A stretch of DNA of 64,000 bases from Natrinema amylolyticum (GTDB taxonomy: Archaea > Halobacteriota > Halobacteria > Halobacteriales > Natrialbaceae). A program made the translations under genes and the position numbers. The stretch spans positions 1 to 64,000 of the forward strand of contig NZ_JAIWPJ010000002.1 in NCBI RefSeq assembly GCF_020515625.1. Direction: 5' to 3'. Under the pieces are notes generated by a model that was not told the DNA's origin, ran no database searches, and saw nothing but the letters and a program-made list of their open reading frames with translations. Shown piece by piece: positions 17,103 through 25,891 of the stretch. Positions within the stretch are counted from its first letter, which is position 1, and each line of letters opens with the position of its first letter.

Positions 17103-18828
17103 CGCGTACGTCGACCAGTTCCCGGCCGAAGCGCGGCTGATCAAGGCGGCCTTTTGGAGTTCCTTCATCGCGCTGGCGATCGGCGGTCTGCTCGGGCTCG
17201 TCCAGGCGCTCCACCGAACGGACGTCCTCCGGTTTATCGACTCGGCGGACTACTACACCGTCCTGACTGCCCACGGCGTGTTACTGGCGATCACCTTCAC
17301 GATCTTCTTCCTCGTGGGGATCTTCACTTGGGCGGTGACGACCAGCCTCGATCGGGGGCTCGAGGACCTCCGATTTACCTGGTCCTGGTACGCGATGATG
17401 GTCGTCGGAACGGTGCTGGTCGGCGTCTCGATCCTCGGCGGCGTCGTCGAGTCCATCGACATGCAGGCGGACGTGCTCTTTACGTTCTACTCCCCGCTAC
17501 AGGCCCATCCGGCCTTTTATATCGGGTTGGTGTTGTTCGTCGTCGGCACCTGGCTGGCCGGGGCCGACTGGTTCCGGGCGTGGTGGGCGTGGCGGGCCGA
17601 GAACCCCGACGAACGGATTCCGCTGCCGACGTTCATGACCCTGACGACGACGCTGTTCTGGTACCTCTGTACGATCGGCGTCGCGCTGTCGATCCTCGTG
17701 CTCCTGTTGCCGTGGTCGCTGGGGATCGTCGACTCCGTCAACCCGCTGCTCAACCGGACGCTGTTCTGGTACTTCGGACACGCCGTCGTCTACTTCTGGC
17801 TGATGCCCGCGTACATGTTGTGGTACATCATGCTGCCGAAGCTCTCCGGCGGGAAGCTGTTCAGCGATCCGCTCGCACGGGTCGTCTTCGTGCTCTTCCT
17901 CCTGCTGTCGACGCCGACCGGGATCCACCACCAGTACTTAGATCCCGGTATCGCGGAGGGGTACAAGTTCATCGCGATGACGAACACGATGTTCCTCCTC
18001 CTGCCCAGCCTGCTGACCGCGTTCACCGTCGTCGCGAGCATGGAACACGGCGCGCGCCAGCGCGGCGGAACCGGGTATCTGGGCTGGCTCAAGGCGCTGC
18101 CGTGGCGTAACCCCGTCTTCACGGGCATGGCGCTCGCCGGCCTGATGTTCGCCGCGGCCGGCTTCTCCGGCATGATCAACGCCGGGATGAACATCAACTA
18201 CCTCGTCCACAACACGTGGTGGATCGTCGGCCACTTCCACCTGACCGTCGGCACCGCCGTCGCGCTGACGTTTATGGCCGCGGCCTACTGGTTCGTCCCA
18301 CAGGTCACCGGGAAGGCGCTCTGGAACCGCTCGCTCGCGCTGGTTCAGGTCCTGGTCTGGTTCGTCGGCATGACGTTCATGTCGAACGCGATGCACCGCT
18401 CTGGGCTGTTCGGCATGCCGCGCCGGACCGCCGAGCCACAGTATCAGGGCTTCGACTTCGAGCCCGCCGCCGGGACCGTCGGCGAGATCAACGCACAGGT
18501 CGCCCTCGGCGCGGTGCTGCTGACGGTCGCGCTGGCCCTGTTCCTCCTGAACATGGTCATGACGTCGGTCAACGGCTCGAGCGACGCGATTCCGGACAAC
18601 ACCTACGCCGGAACGCTGTCGGGTCCCGAGGACGCGCCGGTCGTCCTCGACAACCTCAAGCTCTGGACCGCCATCGCGACCGTCCTCGTGGTCTTCGCGT
18701 ACACGCTCCCGCTCGCGAGCATTATCGACGCCGGCGGACTGTTCGGTCCCGGCATCGACGGCTTCCAGCTCGCCATCGAGACCGATCCCGCGCTCGTCCT
18801 CGAGTCGCTCCGGGAGGTGGTCCCGTAG
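17095..18828 (+). CDS. cbaA: ba3-type cytochrome c oxidase subunit I
   Basis: This 577-residue catalytic subunit of a B-type haem-copper oxidase reduces oxygen to water and pumps protons across the membrane. Inferred ligands are His60 and His382 for the low-spin haem, His380 for the high-spin haem, and His229, His278 and His279 for CuB. Tyr233 sits correctly for the His-Tyr cross-link (FGHAVVYFW). The TPTGIHHQYLDPG and WWIVGHFHLT blocks are diagnostic. The start MRNAYVDQF overlaps the end of cbaB. It has about 13 membrane segments, as expected. Confidence 0.95.
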   Translation: MRNAYVDQFPAEARLIKAAFWSSFIALAIGGLLGLVQALHRTDVLRFIDSADYYTVLTAHGVLLAITFTIFFLVGIFTWAVTTSLDRGLEDLRFTWSWYAMMVVGTVLVGVSILGGVVESIDMQADVLFTFYSPLQAHPAFYIGLVLFVVGTWLAGADWFRAWWAWRAENPDERIPLPTFMTLTTTLFWYLCTIGVALSILVLLLPWSLGIVDSVNPLLNRTLFWYFGHAVVYFWLMPAYMLWYIMLPKLSGGKLFSDPLARVVFVLFLLLSTPTGIHHQYLDPGIAEGYKFIAMTNTMFLLLPSLLTAFTVVASMEHGARQRGGTGYLGWLKALPWRNPVFTGMALAGLMFAAAGFSGMINAGMNINYLVHNTWWIVGHFHLTVGTAVALTFMAAAYWFVPQVTGKALWNRSLALVQVLVWFVGMTFMSNAMHRSGLFGMPRRTAEPQYQGFDFEPAAGTVGEINAQVALGAVLLTVALALFLLNMVMTSVNGSSDAIPDNTYAGTLSGPEDAPVVLDNLKLWTAIATVLVVFAYTLPLASIIDAGGLFGPGIDGFQLAIETDPALVLESLREVVP

Positions 18829-19038
18829 ATGCGCATCTCGAAGGGCGCGCTGCTGGTCGTCGTGGCCGTCCTCGTGCCGTTCGTGGTCGAGTTCCGGACG
18901 GCGCTCACGTGGCTCGGGATCGAGCTCTCCGTCCTCGAATCGGTCGCGCTCGCCGGGGCCCTCGTCCTCGGGCTCGTGATCTGGGCGCTGTGGCCCGAGG
19001 ACGAAAACGCCGAGACTGAACCGTCGGGCTCGAGATAA
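18829..19038 (+). CDS. small membrane protein of ba3 operon (CbaC-like)
   Basis: This 69-residue protein has two hydrophobic segments (residues 7-22 and 36-55) and an acidic tail. Its ATG follows the cbaA stop codon directly, so it is surely in the same operon. Its size and place match the small CbaC protein of haloarchaeal oxidase clusters. No catalytic residues are expected, and it probably stabilises the complex or helps assembly. Confidence 0.72.
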   Translation: MRISKGALLVVVAVLVPFVVEFRTALTWLGIELSVLESVALAGALVLGLVIWALWPEDENAETEPSGSR

Positions 19039-19064
19039 CCCCCCGGCGGTCGAGTTCTCACGTC

Positions 19065-20099
19065 TCAGAAGGCGTCGCGCTCGCGGAGCCGCGCGACCAC
19101 GTCGCGGACCCGCTGTGAGGCGTCCCGCGGGGCGACCAGAATCCGGTCGTCGAACGCGGCGACGATCAGGTCGTCGACGTCGAGCAGGGAGACGTGCGAG
19201 TCGGGCGCGGCGACGACGTTGTTCGCGGCGTCGATCGAGAGCACGTCTCCCGCGACGAGTTCGTTTTCCGCGTCGGCATCGCCGGCCTCGAGCACCCGTC
19301 CGACGGCGTCCCACGTCCCGAGGTCGTCCCACTCGGTCGAGAGCGGCGTTACGAAGACGTCGGTCGCGCGCTCCATGATCGCGTAATCCACGCTGACGGC
19401 GTCGATCGCGTCGAAGCCCCGACCCGGAGCACCGTCCTCGAGCGCGTCGACCAGCGGTGTGAGCGGCGAGTCGCGCGCTTCCCGCAACAGCGCGCCGGGC
19501 GTCCAGGCGAAGATCCCGGCGTTCCAGTACGCGCCGGCCTCGCAGAGTTCCGTCGCGGTCTCGCGGTCCGGTTTCTCGGTGAAGCGCTCGACGGCCGCGT
19601 AGTCCGTCGTCTCGAGTCCCGTCTCGCTCCGCTCGGGGACGATATAGCCGTAGCCCGTCGCCGGCCGCGTCGGCTCGACGCCCAGCGTGACGAGTCCGTC
19701 CGTTTCGACCGCGAGTTCGGCGGCGCGCTCGAGCCGTTCGGAAAACGCCGCGTCGTCGGCGACGTAGTGGTCGCTCGGCAAACAGAGCAACACCGGCTCC
19801 CGATCGAAGCGCTCGCGGAGCCGCCAGGCGGCGTAGACCAGCGCCGGGCCGGTGTCCTTGCCGTCGGGTTCGATCAGGACGCCCGCCTCGGGCGCGTGCT
19901 CGTGGATCTCATCGGCGAAGGAGTCACGAGTCAGCACGTAGCGCTCGTCGGCGAACGCCGTCCGGTCCATCGTCCGCGAGAGCAGCGAGCGCTCGCCGCC
20001 GAGCGGGAGGAACTGTTTCGGGCGATCGCTCCGGCTCGCGGGATAGAGTCGGCTCCCGGTCCCACCGGCGAGGACGCAGGCGATGACGGGCCGATCCAT
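19065..20099 (-). CDS. mannose-1-phosphate guanylyltransferase-like protein
   Basis: This 344-residue sugar nucleotidyltransferase most resembles mannose-1-phosphate guanylyltransferase, which makes GDP-mannose for glycan synthesis. The nucleotide-binding signature GGTGSRLYPASRSDRPKQF begins at about residue 11. Later blocks TGYGYIVPE, FTEKPD, YWNAGIFAWTPG and WDDLGTWDAV are typical of ManC enzymes. It has no fused isomerase domain, so it is a single-function form. A longer upstream frame exists, but ATG 20099 fits the conserved N-terminus. It starts two bases after the preceding small gene ends. Confidence 0.88.
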   Translation of the reverse strand: MDRPVIACVLAGGTGSRLYPASRSDRPKQFLPLGGERSLLSRTMDRTAFADERYVLTRDSFADEIHEHAPEAGVLIEPDGKDTGPALVYAAWRLRERFDREPVLLCLPSDHYVADDAAFSERLERAAELAVETDGLVTLGVEPTRPATGYGYIVPERSETGLETTDYAAVERFTEKPDRETATELCEAGAYWNAGIFAWTPGALLREARDSPLTPLVDALEDGAPGRGFDAIDAVSVDYAIMERATDVFVTPLSTEWDDLGTWDAVGRVLEAGDADAENELVAGDVLSIDAANNVVAAPDSHVSLLDVDDLIVAAFDDRILVAPRDASQRVRDVVARLRERDAF

Positions 20100-20100
20100 C

Positions 20101-20412
20101 TTACCAGGTCTCGATCCGTCCGGCGCGGACGTCCTCGGCACATCCCTCGCAGTCGGGGTGGCCCGCCTCGTAGCAGGCGGGTCGGTACTCCTCGTCGAGC
20201 TTCGCCGCCCGCTGCTCGGCGTAGCGCCGACAGACGATCTTCGCCCGGCCCGCGTCGTCGGACGGCAGCCCGCGGGCGTTCTTCGCGACCTCGTAGGAGT
20301 CGCGGGCCTCCTCGAGTTGCTCGTCGGTCGATTTCCGGAGTTCCTCGAACTGCTCGCCCGCCTCCTGCAGCGTCGAGCGGAGGAACCGCTCGAGTTGACG
20401 CCGATCCGGCAT
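20101..20412 (-). CDS. conserved haloarchaeal protein with C-terminal Cys motif
   Basis: This 103-residue soluble protein is helical and charged in its N-terminal two thirds. A C-terminal segment, CYEAGHPDCEGCAEDVRAGRIETW, is split here by cysteines that could bind a metal. It resembles a small haloarchaeal DUF family that I recall as DUF7091, but that is not certain. The stop lies directly before the nucleotidyltransferase start, so the two are probably co-transcribed. Function is unknown. Confidence 0.75.
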   Translation of the reverse strand: MPDRRQLERFLRSTLQEAGEQFEELRKSTDEQLEEARDSYEVAKNARGLPSDDAGRAKIVCRRYAEQRAAKLDEEYRPACYEAGHPDCEGCAEDVRAGRIETW

Positions 20413-20535
20413 TGGCCCATCGTTCGGCGGCGGGGCACATAGGCTCGTCGCCCGTAGCGCCCGGTGGGGACGGCGAGACGGCGTTCGACGAGCGACGATG
20501 GGAACGACTTTCACGGAGCCGACGAACCCACGACC

Positions 20536-21426
20536 ATGGCTCTTCGCGATGCGCTTCAGGGAATTACCTGTCCGATGGTGACGCCGTTCGACGACGGATC
20601 GATCGACGAGGCGGCGCTCGACGACCTGCTCGAGCACCTCCACGAGGGCGGGGTCGACGCGGTCTTCCCCTGCGGAACGACCGGCGAATTTCCGGCGCTG
20701 ACGGCGGACGAGCAGCGGCGCGTCGTCGAGGCGACCGTCGACTGCGCCGACGTCCCCGTCGTCGCCGGGGCCGCGGAAACGAGCGTCGACGACACGATCG
20801 CGGCGATCGACCGCGCCGCCGCGGCCGGTGCCGACGCCGCCGCGATCGTCGCGCCCTACTTCACCACCGCGAACGCGCCCGACGGCAACCGGCGGTTCTT
20901 CGAGGCCATCCTCGACGGGGCCTCGATTCCGGTCATCCTGTACAACATCCCGCAGTGTACGGGCCAACGCATCGAGCCCGAGACCGTCGCCGCCGTCGCC
21001 GAACGCGAGGACGCGATCGGGATCAAGGACTCGAGCGGCGACCTCGAGTACTTCCTCTCCGTGCTCCGGGAGACGCCCGAGGAGTTCCTGTGTCTGCAGG
21101 GGTACGACGCGCTGTTAGTCCCCGCCCTGCGGATGGGTGCCGACGGCGGGATCAACGCGCTGTCGAACGTCGTCCCCGAGGTCCTGCGAGAGGCGTTCGA
21201 ACGAGCCGAGGACGACCGCGGACGAGAACTCCAGCGCGACGCGATCTCGCCGCTGTTCGAGGCGTGTACGACCCACGACTTCGCTCCGGCGGCGAAGACC
21301 GGGCTCACCGCCCGCGACGTCATCCCGTCCGACGAGGTCCGCCCGCCGCTGGTCGCCGTCGACGACGCGGGAACGAAAGCGATCGGTGACGCGCTCGAGG
21401 ACGCGCTCGTAGTCAGCGAGCAGTAG
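20536..21426 (+). CDS. DapA/KdgA-family aldolase
   Basis: This 296-residue class I aldolase belongs to the dihydrodipicolinate synthase superfamily. Conserved parts are PCGTTGEFPAL, YNIPQCTGQ with the catalytic tyrosine, and the Schiff-base lysine in IGIKDSSGD. In haloarchaea close relatives include the 2-keto-3-deoxy-(phospho)gluconate aldolase of the semiphosphorylative Entner-Doudoroff route. True dihydrodipicolinate synthase is the alternative. The start MALRDAL was chosen because it opens the barrel. It is divergent from the nucleotidyltransferase pair. Confidence 0.83.
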   Translation: MALRDALQGITCPMVTPFDDGSIDEAALDDLLEHLHEGGVDAVFPCGTTGEFPALTADEQRRVVEATVDCADVPVVAGAAETSVDDTIAAIDRAAAAGADAAAIVAPYFTTANAPDGNRRFFEAILDGASIPVILYNIPQCTGQRIEPETVAAVAEREDAIGIKDSSGDLEYFLSVLRETPEEFLCLQGYDALLVPALRMGADGGINALSNVVPEVLREAFERAEDDRGRELQRDAISPLFEACTTHDFAPAAKTGLTARDVIPSDEVRPPLVAVDDAGTKAIGDALEDALVVSEQ

Positions 21427-21684
21427 CAATAGTGAAGGTGTCATAGAAGTCTTTTCACAGTATTTATTACAGAATCACTACGGCAGATTAAAATATAAAT
21501 AGGTGTGCGAACTGAGCGCCACCAATTCGATCAGATACGGATGATAATCGAAGAGTCGTGCTGAATACAGAGCGCGAATGCAGCACGAATCAGAACTCGA
21601 TCAACAACACTGATCACTCAATACAGGAGGGTGCACAACTGCATTACTCCAAAAACACTTATTGATTGAAGACACATCCCTTGT

Positions 21685-22089
21685 ATGAAACGGCGCACCT
21701 TTGTTTTGGGAACAATTCCTCTCTGCTCGGGGTTTGCTGGATGTACGGGGCAGTTCTCTGATTCTCGGATGATCTCCGTGACCGTCTTTAACCATTCCGA
21801 GAGACCCTACACGATCGAAATGGCTCTTTCACGAACAGATGAGGACATCTCCAGAAGCGAATCCCGGGCGTTCTCAGGACGGATCGATGTTGAGCCAGAC
21901 GAGCAAACTATCCGTAAAGACGTTGCTGAACAACAGCAGTATCTCATAGAGTACAGCCTCTTTGAGGACAATTCCTTTCTAACAGAACAAGACCACTTCC
22001 ACTACTATCCGGGTGACGAGGATGAAAGTGGTAGTCTGGCGTTTGATATTACTTCGTCAGGAACCCTGACGCGAAGGTGGGCCATCTGA
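21685..22089 (+). CDS. Tat lipoprotein, unknown function
   Basis: The 134-residue product starts with KRRTFVLG and a short hydrophobic stretch ending in a lipobox (GFAGC), so it is probably a membrane-anchored lipoprotein exported by the Tat route. The mature part looks like a small beta-sandwich domain (SVTVFNHSERPYTIEM), similar in style to other haloarchaeal surface lipoproteins of unknown role. The gene and its flanks are markedly more AT-rich than everything around, which suggests later acquisition. Confidence 0.7.
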   Translation: MKRRTFVLGTIPLCSGFAGCTGQFSDSRMISVTVFNHSERPYTIEMALSRTDEDISRSESRAFSGRIDVEPDEQTIRKDVAEQQQYLIEYSLFEDNSFLTEQDHFHYYPGDEDESGSLAFDITSSGTLTRRWAI

Positions 22090-22417
22090 ACATCTACTGA
22101 TTGACTGATTCAGCACGAGTTGGTCGAAACAAACGATATCGATTTGTTGCATCCTTTCTCTGTATTCAACACGACGTTTTTGATCAGTATCTGACAGACC
22201 GATGGCCACGCCGATAGCTACTTGGCCTGTACTGAGCGACTCGTCGATTCGAAGAGAGGGATTCACACCTGATCACCAGACCGAAGGTAACCCATCGACG
22301 CCCTCTGGCAGTTTCTTTCGCCGACGTTCACTTCCGCTCCGGTGGCGGTACTTTAAATACTATCGGGCGCGAACGGACGTATGCCTCCCAGTGAAACCAA
22401 AGAGGAGGCGAGACACA
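22090..22417. other. AT-rich intergenic interval holding the rpa3 promoter
   Basis: No gene is supported. The first two thirds are AT-rich like the lipoprotein islet. The last part contains the TATA box and ribosome-binding site of the rpa3 operon. Confidence 0.5.
22352..22408 (+). promoter_or_regulatory. rpa3 promoter and Shine-Dalgarno site
   Basis: A TATA box TTTAAATA at 22352-22359 predicts a start near 22380 and so a leader of roughly 40 bases. GGAGG at 22404-22408 sits nine bases before the ATG and is an unusually good Shine-Dalgarno sequence for a haloarchaeon, in which many transcripts are leaderless. Together they support the start at 22418. Confidence 0.6.
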
Positions 22418-23350
22418 ATGAGCGACGTACGACAACACGCGGACGATATACACGAGCAGTTTTCGGACCACCTCGACGACGTGAGCGTCGAGGACGTCGA
22501 AGAGCGCCTGATCACGCTCGTCGACGAGTACAAAGTTCCGATGGACGAGGCGCGGCGAAGCGTCACCAACCACTACCTCGAGGAGGCCGGCTTAGACCGC
22601 GAGGACATCTCGAGCGGCGACAGCGAGAAGGCCAACGTCGAGGACGTCGACGAACCCGAGGAGTGGATCGATCTCACCGCGAAGGTCATCGAACTCTGGG
22701 ATCCCCGCAGCGACTCGGTCGCACAGGTCGGCCTGCTGGGCGATCCGACGGGGACGATCAAGTTCACCAAGTGGGCCAAATCCGATCTGCCCGCGCTCGA
22801 GGAAGGGGGCGTCTACGAGCTACGTAACGTCGTCACCGACGAGTACCAGGGCCGGTACTCGGTCAAACTCAACTCGACGACGGTGATCGAGGAACTCGAC
22901 GAGGAGCTCGAAGTCGGCAACGACACCAGCGAGGTCGAGGGCGCACTGGTCGACATGCAGAGCGGCAGCGGGCTGATCAAGCGCTGCCCGGAGGAGGGCT
23001 GTACCCGCGTCCTCCAGAACGGCCGCTGTAACGAACACGGCGAGGGCGAAGGCGAGTTCGACCTCCGCATCAAGGCCGTCGTCGACGACGGCATCGACGC
23101 CCACGAGGTCATCTTCGACAAGGACGCGACCGAGGACCTGACGGGTCTGAGCTTAGAAGAGGCGAAGGACATGGCGATGGACGCGCTCGACACGACCGTC
23201 GTCGCCGACGAGATCAGGGACGACATCGTCGGCACCTACTACCGCATCGAGGGGCCCACCTTCGGCCGCTACGTCCTGGCCGACGACGTCGAGGAACTCG
23301 ACGGGCCGGTGGATGCAGAGGAACTGCTGATCAAAGCGAGGTCGATGTAA
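22418..23350 (+). CDS. rpa3: replication protein A, Rpa3-type single-strand DNA-binding protein
   Basis: This 310-residue protein resembles Rpa3 of Haloferax volcanii, one of the single-stranded DNA-binding proteins used in replication and repair. An N-terminal helical region (about 1-70) is followed by an OB-fold (about 85-165, with LTAKVIELWDPRSDSVAQVG). A zinc finger CPEEGC...CNEH lies near residues 188-205, and a C-terminal domain follows. One OB-fold plus a zinc finger fits Rpa3 better than Rpa1 or Rpa2. One base separates it from the next gene. Confidence 0.88.
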   Translation: MSDVRQHADDIHEQFSDHLDDVSVEDVEERLITLVDEYKVPMDEARRSVTNHYLEEAGLDREDISSGDSEKANVEDVDEPEEWIDLTAKVIELWDPRSDSVAQVGLLGDPTGTIKFTKWAKSDLPALEEGGVYELRNVVTDEYQGRYSVKLNSTTVIEELDEELEVGNDTSEVEGALVDMQSGSGLIKRCPEEGCTRVLQNGRCNEHGEGEGEFDLRIKAVVDDGIDAHEVIFDKDATEDLTGLSLEEAKDMAMDALDTTVVADEIRDDIVGTYYRIEGPTFGRYVLADDVEELDGPVDAEELLIKARSM

Positions 23351-23351
23351 C

Positions 23352-23996
23352 ATGAGCCAGTCCGAACTCACTCGCGAAGTCGCCCGCCGCGTCTTCGCAT
23401 CCGAATTCAACGATTCGACGTACACCTTCAAAGAGAGCGACGACGAGCGCGCGCCCAACTACGCGCTGCTCCCGACGGGCGACCGCGCCAACCGCGTGTT
23501 CGTCGTCGGCACCCTCACCGAAACCGAGGACGTCGGCGACGACAGCGAGTACTGGCGCGGCCGCGTCGTCGACCCGACGGGGACGTTCTTCGTCTACGCC
23601 GGCCAGTACCAGCCCGAGGCCGCATCGGTGCTCCGAGACACGGAGCCGCCGGAATACGTCTCCATCGTCGGCAAACCGCGCACCTACGAGACCGACGACG
23701 GGACCGTCAACGTCTCCCTGCGACCGGAGTCCATCGCGGTCGTCGACGACGACACCCGCGACCGCTGGGTCGTCGAAACCGCCGACCTCACCCTCGACCG
23801 CATCGAGGCGTTCGAGGAGTGGGAAGCCGAACAGGAAGCGCCCGAAAGCGGCTCGACGGCACCGACCAACGAGTACGCCGAGATGGCCCGCGAGCGCTAC
23901 GACTCGCCGGTCGTCAACTACCGCAACGACGTGATCCAGGCGCTCGAGAGCCTCGAGAACGTCGACGACGCGGACGACGCGGAAGCGACGGCCTGA
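23352..23996 (+). CDS. rpap3: RPA-associated protein
   Basis: This 214-residue protein has a single OB-fold in its first 140 residues (ANRVFVVGTLTETEDVG, WRGRVVDPTGTFFVYAGQYQ) and an acidic C-terminus. It is the expected partner of Rpa3: in Haloferax the rpa3 and rpap3 genes form an operon, and each RPA-associated protein acts with its own RPA. The one-base gap shows tight co-transcription here as well. It probably forms a complex with Rpa3 on single-stranded DNA. Confidence 0.88.
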   Translation: MSQSELTREVARRVFASEFNDSTYTFKESDDERAPNYALLPTGDRANRVFVVGTLTETEDVGDDSEYWRGRVVDPTGTFFVYAGQYQPEAASVLRDTEPPEYVSIVGKPRTYETDDGTVNVSLRPESIAVVDDDTRDRWVVETADLTLDRIEAFEEWEAEQEAPESGSTAPTNEYAEMARERYDSPVVNYRNDVIQALESLENVDDADDAEATA

Positions 23997-24079
23997 CCGC
24001 GCGACACGAGCGGGTCTCGTTCTTTCTTTCTTCGTCGGCAAGAGAGCGACCGCCATCTCAACCAAACGATCGACTGCGC

Positions 24080-24757
24080 TCAGGAGTTCAGTATCGCCTC
24101 GAGCATCGCGCCGATCGCGTCGAACTCGTCGTCGGTGACCTCGTGGCCCGTCTCCGGATAGCGTCGTTCGTCGACCTCGGCATCTGCTCGCTCGAACGCC
24201 CTGAGCGTCTCCGCGACGCGCTCGGGATCGACGGACGTGTCATCCTCGCCGTAGCCGACGAGCACCGGCGTTCCCTCGAGCGAGCCCGCTATCGCGGTCG
24301 AACTGAGTTCGCCGGCCGAACCGGGGAGCAGCCCCGAGAGGACGGCGAGGCCGCCGTAGCGGGTCGGGTTGCGGCGGACGAACTCCGCGGCGACGCAGGC
24401 GCCCTGCGAGAAGCCGGCGACGACGGTCCGCTCGGGCGGGACGTCGATCGATCGTGCTTCCGCGAGCGCAGCTGCGACGCAGTCGACGCTCGAGGTGAGC
24501 CACGGTTCGTTGTCGGCTCGCGGTGCGGTCGACGGCGTCGGGTACCAGCGGCTCCGCTCTGCCTGGGGCGCGAGAACGGCGACGCCGTGGCGGGCGGCCG
24601 GCTCCATGAGATTGATGACGCCCTGAGCCGTCGCGCCGCGGCCGTGACAGAGTACGAGGGCCGCGTCCGCGGCCAGCGCCGGCGCACCGGCGGTGAGCAG
24701 CGGCTGGCCGGCGTGGGGGCCGGAAACGGCATCCATCGAGCGGCTCGAGTCCGTCAT
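24080..24757 (-). CDS. MhqD-like carboxylesterase (alpha/beta hydrolase)
   Basis: This 225-residue alpha/beta hydrolase of the phospholipase/carboxylesterase type has nucleophile Ser117 in GFSQG. An acid lies in the GEDDTSVD segment and the histidine in PETGHEV. The oxyanion region is LCHGRGATAQ. It overlaps the upstream dioxygenase-like gene by four bases (ATGA), so the two are translationally coupled. The pair matches the MhqO plus MhqD arrangement of Bacillus, where it protects against hydroquinones and catechols. A role in quinone or aromatic detoxification is inference from that pairing. Confidence 0.82.
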   Translation of the reverse strand: MTDSSRSMDAVSGPHAGQPLLTAGAPALAADAALVLCHGRGATAQGVINLMEPAARHGVAVLAPQAERSRWYPTPSTAPRADNEPWLTSSVDCVAAALAEARSIDVPPERTVVAGFSQGACVAAEFVRRNPTRYGGLAVLSGLLPGSAGELSSTAIAGSLEGTPVLVGYGEDDTSVDPERVAETLRAFERADAEVDERRYPETGHEVTDDEFDAIGAMLEAILNS

Positions 24758-25734
24758 CGGTCTGCGGTCTCCGTGCGGCCTTCGCCGTCCGATCCCGCCG
24801 TCGGCACCGTCAGCGCCGGCAGTTGGCTCTCGATCAGGTCGCGGTCGTCCTCGAACCAGTCGGGCAGGTACAGCGACTCGCCGGGCTCCGTTCCGTCCTC
24901 GCTCGCCGCGACGCCGTCGGTCTCTGTCGCCAGTTCGAAGAGGATGCCGCCCGGCTCACGGACGTACAGCGAGTGGAAGACGTGGCGATCCTTGACGCGC
25001 GAGACGTCGTAGCCGCGGTCGTCGAAGAGTTCCCGCCACTCGTGGAGGTCGTCTTCGTCCTCTACGCGGACAGCGACGTGGTGGAGCGTCCCCCGTCCTT
25101 CGCGGCCGAAGGGCGCGTCGCGATCGAGCACGTCCACGACGGTCGCTCGCGATCCGGACGCGCGATACCGGATCCGGTCGCCGTCTTCGGCGTCGTGTTC
25201 GAAGCCCAGCGTTTCGAGCGTGCCCGCGGTCGCGTAGGGGTTGACCGACAGCGTCGCGACGCCGTGGAGTCCGCGGATCGCGTGCGGGGACGGAATCGGG
25301 CCCGCGGTCCAGGGCTCGATATCGGTCGGGAGCGACGGACCCGCGACGAGTTCGACCCGCGTGCCCGCGGGGTCCTCGAACCGCAGCACTCGGTCGTCGA
25401 ACCGCTCGAGCGGCCCCTCGACCGCGATTTCGTGCTTCGCGAGTCGGGTCTCCCAGTACTCGAGGGAGTCGGCCGGAATCAGGAACGAGACCGACTCGAT
25501 CTGGGGTTTTCCGGGCCGCCCGGAATCGCCGTGCGGGTCCGGAAAGTGAGTCAGGACCGTTCCCGGCGTCCCCGTCGCGTCGCCGAAGTAGAGGTGGTGT
25601 TGGAGGATGTCCTCGAAGTTGACCGTCTGCGTGACGAGTCGAACGCCGAGCACGCCGACGTAGAAGTCGACCGCGTCCTGGGCGTCCCCGACGATCCCCG
25701 TCACGTGGTGGAGTCCCGGCGTATCGGATAGCAT
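24754..25734 (-). CDS. MhqO-like ring-cleaving dioxygenase (VOC family)
   Basis: This 326-residue protein is built from vicinal-oxygen-chelate repeats. Candidate metal ligands are the His in GLHHVTGI near residue 10, the His in LHHVAVRVED in the second half and the Glu in ILFELATE. Such proteins open hydroquinone-type rings using iron. The start MLSDTPGLHH was chosen because the first VOC strand begins there; a longer frame upstream is not domain-like. It heads a two-gene operon with the esterase. Confidence 0.85.
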   Translation of the reverse strand: MLSDTPGLHHVTGIVGDAQDAVDFYVGVLGVRLVTQTVNFEDILQHHLYFGDATGTPGTVLTHFPDPHGDSGRPGKPQIESVSFLIPADSLEYWETRLAKHEIAVEGPLERFDDRVLRFEDPAGTRVELVAGPSLPTDIEPWTAGPIPSPHAIRGLHGVATLSVNPYATAGTLETLGFEHDAEDGDRIRYRASGSRATVVDVLDRDAPFGREGRGTLHHVAVRVEDEDDLHEWRELFDDRGYDVSRVKDRHVFHSLYVREPGGILFELATETDGVAASEDGTEPGESLYLPDWFEDDRDLIESQLPALTVPTAGSDGEGRTETADR

Positions 25735-25891
25735 GGGGCGAAATTGGGCCTCGAGACGAATAGCCTGCCGGGTCGCCGTCGGTCTCCCGGTTCGGTCGTC
25801 CCGTCGAGCGCTCGAGCGACCGGGTATCGCGCCGATCGTACACCCCGTCTGACAAATGGTTAAGTGTCGTGAACGACGACTAGGGGTATCG

